This document shows, in pieces, positions 4,693 through 6,917 of a stretch of DNA of 6,917 bases. Location: the NCBI GenBank assembly GCA_027074805.1, contig JALTCK010000084.1, positions 1 to 6,917 of the forward strand, given 5' to 3'. Made by a program: the position numbers and the translations under genes. This DNA comes from Thermococcus sp. Lineage in GTDB: Archaea; Methanobacteriota_B; Thermococci; Thermococcales; Thermococcaceae. The notes beneath the pieces are model-generated. The model was not told the origin of the DNA, made no database searches, and saw only the letters and a program-made list of their open reading frames with translations. Position 1 is the first letter of the stretch, and every line of letters begins with the position of its first letter.

Positions 4693-5973
4693 ATGACTAA
4701 AACATCCCCCCCTAAAGACCTCCATTATCTTGTTACAAGGATTATTAATCCATACCTAAATACCATAATCGCCCTCCTCCGCAAAGCCGATACATCTGTG
4801 GTATATTACAGGGATGGTACTCTTGACGTCAGGGGATTCTCCCTTCCGAGTGTTATGGCTGGGGAGTTAGAGGATTGGAGAGACAACCTCTGGTACAATT
4901 ATCATGATGAAGACGTAAACAGAAATCCGGACGAAATTTTGATTGATTATCTCTCTATTGCTAGGTATGTGTATAGTAGACTGTATAGAACCAAAAATTG
5001 GAAAGGCTTGGCAGAAAACATAAAATATGATCTGATTTTCATTGGACAAGAGATGGAAAAATACCTAAAAGGAAATGTTGAGATTTTTAATGATTCCAGT
5101 TTTAAGCTTAATGAAAGTCTAAAAACTAATAAAAAACCTGTTTTGAAAGATATTGCAAAAAACAAAGGATTCAAGAGAATAACAGAAAAAAGCAATATCT
5201 CGAAGGAAAATATGGAACAAGAGAAAAAGAGCTCAGAGAGATTTGGAATATGTCCGAGATGTTCCAGTTATGAGGGAGATAAAAGCGAGAAAAAGCTTTA
5301 TCAGTGCCCTTACTGTGGAGAATGGTTTTGTGAGAAGCATGTCACTCCCACGTTAGTCTTAACTTTTGCCAAATATAAGGAATTGTGGCTCAAGCACGTA
5401 GAGTTGAGGGAGTTCTTAGAAAAAGAGTGGCACAGGAAAGATGGCCATCCATGTTATTCGTACACAAGAAAGTTCTGGGATGAATACAGCAATAAATCTT
5501 CAGATGTGGGGAAAATAATCTCGCGTGGTATTAAAGAAGAGGCGCATACAAGTCAAAAAATACCAAAATCGCTTACAAATCAAGTTCTCTCTGTCGAGCG
5601 TTATCATCCAAGAGAATTTTCGATTTCCCCCTCCACAGGAACGTGGTCACCTAAGGAGTATACTCAATATGACAATGTCATAATAAACGTGAAAAAACGA
5701 CTCAAAGAGAAGGGAAGCGTTTATGTGACTCCACAAGAGATTTATGTGGAAACCTCACGCATAAAACGAGTCTTTCCTCGTTTGTCATCAATTGAATTTG
5801 TTGTTAAAGACGGAAAACGTTGGCTCATTATTCCTGAGGAAGTATACGTACGTTCAAAAGTTTTTACATCATTGCCGGAAAATCCAAAGACCAAATACAA
5901 GCACATTATCGTTATACTGGCGACTGTGGTGCTTTTGATTTTTGCGCTTTTCATCTTAGAGACAGGCTTATAG
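4693..5973 (+). CDS. Tail-anchored membrane protein with AN1-like zinc finger
   Basis: I do not recognise the full architecture. From ATG 4693 the protein has 426 residues. Residues 1-130 form a mostly helical domain of unknown type, followed by a charged low-complexity linker (about 131-184). A zinc-binding module follows: CPRC (187-190), CPYC (205-208), CEKH (213-216) and HPC (252-254). This is the ligand order of AN1-type fingers, but with about 35 residues between CxxH and HxC instead of about 5. Residues 329-389 (VKKRLKEKGSVYVTPQEI...GKRWLIIPEEVY) could be a small winged-helix-like domain; this is a weak inference. One hydrophobic helix (404-422) ends the protein, so it is probably anchored with its bulk in the cytoplasm. 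GGGGGT lies 9 nt before the ATG. The gene is AT-rich (13 of 60 bases G or C at 5101-5160, against 38 of 60 at 4441-4500), which suggests acquired or accessory status. Confidence 0.8.
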   Translation: MTKTSPPKDLHYLVTRIINPYLNTIIALLRKADTSVVYYRDGTLDVRGFSLPSVMAGELEDWRDNLWYNYHDEDVNRNPDEILIDYLSIARYVYSRLYRTKNWKGLAENIKYDLIFIGQEMEKYLKGNVEIFNDSSFKLNESLKTNKKPVLKDIAKNKGFKRITEKSNISKENMEQEKKSSERFGICPRCSSYEGDKSEKKLYQCPYCGEWFCEKHVTPTLVLTFAKYKELWLKHVELREFLEKEWHRKDGHPCYSYTRKFWDEYSNKSSDVGKIISRGIKEEAHTSQKIPKSLTNQVLSVERYHPREFSISPSTGTWSPKEYTQYDNVIINVKKRLKEKGSVYVTPQEIYVETSRIKRVFPRLSSIEFVVKDGKRWLIIPEEVYVRSKVFTSLPENPKTKYKHIIVILATVVLLIFALFILETGL

Positions 5974-6019
5974 TGGGGAGATTAAGAATTTTATGAAATT
6001 GTCAATATTCCACCAGAGA

Positions 6020-6319
6020 TCAATTCTTCTTCCATTCCTCAGATAGGACCTCAATCCACTCTCTAACCCTCTCCCTATCGGCCCTATCCACGACCAGAAA
6101 AACCTCCTGGACCGAACCGTCGCTCTTCGCTATGAGCTTTAATCCCGTCTTCGTCTCGCGTGAAACCTTTATCTCGAAGCCCCTTGAATCGCTCGCGTAT
6201 ATCCTGCCGGGGATTACCTTCTTAACCCCCTGAATCTGGGCTATCTCCTCGAGCGGCTTTTCAAGGCCCCTGAGAAAGTGGTGCTCCCGCTTGACGCCTT
6301 TTCGGAAGTGCTTCGGCAT
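6020..6319 (-). CDS. DUF2103 family protein
   Basis: The 99-residue protein matches DUF2103 (PF09876), annotated as predicted metal-binding and found in archaea and cyanobacteria. The shared pattern is KREHHFLRGLEKPLEEIA (10-27, containing the conserved histidine region), VKKVIPGRI (33-41), GFEIKVS (47-53) and the strongly conserved GLKLIAKSDGSVQEVFLVV (59-77). No function is established. It starts 31 nt after the upstream PUA-protein gene on the same strand. CTAAAAACC (6339-6347) is centred about 25 bp before the ATG and could drive a leaderless transcript; otherwise the gene is read through from upstream. No ribosome binding site is visible. The association with a probable archaeosine gene may hint at RNA metabolism, but this is only context. 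Confidence 0.82.
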   Translation of the reverse strand: MPKHFRKGVKREHHFLRGLEKPLEEIAQIQGVKKVIPGRIYASDSRGFEIKVSRETKTGLKLIAKSDGSVQEVFLVVDRADRERVREWIEVLSEEWKKN

Positions 6320-6338
6320 GGTGGAAAAATGGGAGGGA

Positions 6339-6348
6339 GGTTTTTAGG
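6339..6348 (-). promoter_or_regulatory. Possible internal promoter for the DUF2103 gene
   Basis: On the minus strand CCTAAAAACC, just after the upstream stop codon, is centred about 25 bp before the ATG at 6319, the spacing for a leaderless archaeal mRNA. It resembles the lipoate ligase element CTTAAAAACC. The TATA match is imperfect. Confidence 0.35.
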
Positions 6349-6350
6349 CG

Positions 6351-6917
6351 TTACGCTCTCTTCCTCACCTTGACGGCAACACCTTTCTTGGCGTTAACCA
6401 TCTCCTCACCGCTCAGAACGGCCTTCCCAACGCCGACGACCCTTTCATCGCGGACTATGCCGACGATATCGTCAGGCCTTATCCTCTCGTCCGCCTCATC
6501 AACGCCGACTGCAAAGACGTCTCCCCTAAGCTCGAAGTCAACCTTGACCCAGTATGACTTGAGGGAGTCGTATATCCTCTGCATGCCGAAGGGCGTGACA
6601 CTTACCACGCCGTCCTTGAAGGTCCCGGTCTGCTGATCTTCGACGAAGAGGCGGAGCATCTTTGAGCCTTTGACCATCCCGTTCTCCGGGAGGACGGCCT
6701 CTCCAGCTCCTGCTCCGAAGTAGAAGTCGAAGACCTTTCTTATGCCATTGAAGTAGCGGTACGTCCTGTCCTCCTTTGTTCCCTCGAGCTGGAACTCCCT
6801 GAGAGTTTCAGTTAGCGATTCGAGGCTCTCCCTGCTCGTCGTGCCGTTCTTTATCTCGGTGAAGATTATCTCCCTCCTACTCATCTCAGAGGCGAGCTTC
6901 GCTATCTCAACGTAGGC
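6351..6917 (-). CDS. arcS: PUA-domain protein, probably archaeosine synthase ArcS (C-terminal part)
   Basis: The gene enters from the right edge; 188 codons plus TAA are visible, and the frame stays open to base 6917, so the ATG at 6884 is internal. Fragment residues 52-74 (TYRYFNGIRKVFDFYFGAGAGEAV) resemble the C2-type domain that precedes PUA in archaeal tRNA-guanine transglycosylases (compare YQFGEGASRAF in Pyrococcus TgtA). Residues about 122-188 form the PUA domain (RGDVFAVGVDEADERIRPDD, RVVGVGKAVLSGEEM, GVAVKVRKR), which binds the tRNA. The same C-terminal module occurs in TgtA, which inserts preQ0 at position 15 of tRNA, and in ArcS, which modifies preQ0 towards archaeosine. The text differs from Pyrococcus TgtA as I remember it, so ArcS is the better guess, but the catalytic part lies outside the window. 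The PUA assignment is secure; ArcS itself is about 60% likely. Confidence 0.7.
   Translation of the reverse strand, partial: AYVEIAKLASEMSRREIIFTEIKNGTTSRESLESLTETLREFQLEGTKEDRTYRYFNGIRKVFDFYFGAGAGEAVLPENGMVKGSKMLRLFVEDQQTGTFKDGVVSVTPFGMQRIYDSLKSYWVKVDFELRGDVFAVGVDEADERIRPDDIVGIVRDERVVGVGKAVLSGEEMVNAKKGVAVKVRKRA

Noticed and set aside
6351..6884. ATG at 6884 as a true start giving a 177-residue protein
   Set aside because: The frame stays open to the window edge with plausible protein (AYVEIAKLASE), and the C2-PUA module is normally the end of a longer enzyme.

Overview
The window looks like chromosomal DNA from a hyperthermophilic euryarchaeon of the order Thermococcales (Thermococcus/Pyrococcus type). 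The protein families fit this (EVE/UPF0310, Taw3, DUF2103, archaeosine-type PUA, Sfm1-like SPOUT). So do archaeal promoters of the BRE plus TTTATA/TTTTAAAA type, GGTGA-like ribosome binding sites, several short-leader or leaderless starts, and two tRNA genes with a genome-encoded CCA. The species cannot be named from the sequence alone.

Layout. 1-223: 3' end of an EVE-domain gene (+). 224-786: a 563-bp region without a convincing gene, containing hairpins, a short direct repeat and a possible dispersed intergenic element. 787-864: tRNA-His(GTG) (-). 1004-1630: taw3, a wybutosine-pathway methyltransferase (+). 1637-2026: a truncated DUF3800 gene (+), with a decayed continuation to about 2151. 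2169-2918: a lipoate-protein ligase A family gene (-). 3179-3256: tRNA-Gly(CCC) (-). 3301-3906 (-) and 3963-4595 (+): two divergent methyltransferase genes, class I SAM-type and Sfm1/DUF431 SPOUT-type, sharing one palindromic TATA element. 4693-5973: an AT-rich gene (+) for a tail-anchored protein with an AN1-like zinc finger. 6020-6319: DUF2103 (-). 6351-6917: 3' end of a PUA-domain gene resembling archaeosine synthase ArcS (-).

Theme. Much of the window concerns RNA: two tRNAs, Taw3, the probable archaeosine enzyme, an EVE protein (a fold that binds modified bases) and a SPOUT methyltransferase. They lie on both strands and mostly have their own promoters, so this is a neighbourhood and not one operon. 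The accessory-looking parts are the DUF3800 remnant, the zinc-finger membrane gene with its low G+C, and the 224-786 intergenic region.

No complete new defence or mobile system is visible. The items most worth checking are the zinc-finger membrane protein, the similar hairpins directly downstream of both tRNA genes, and the 483-643 element.
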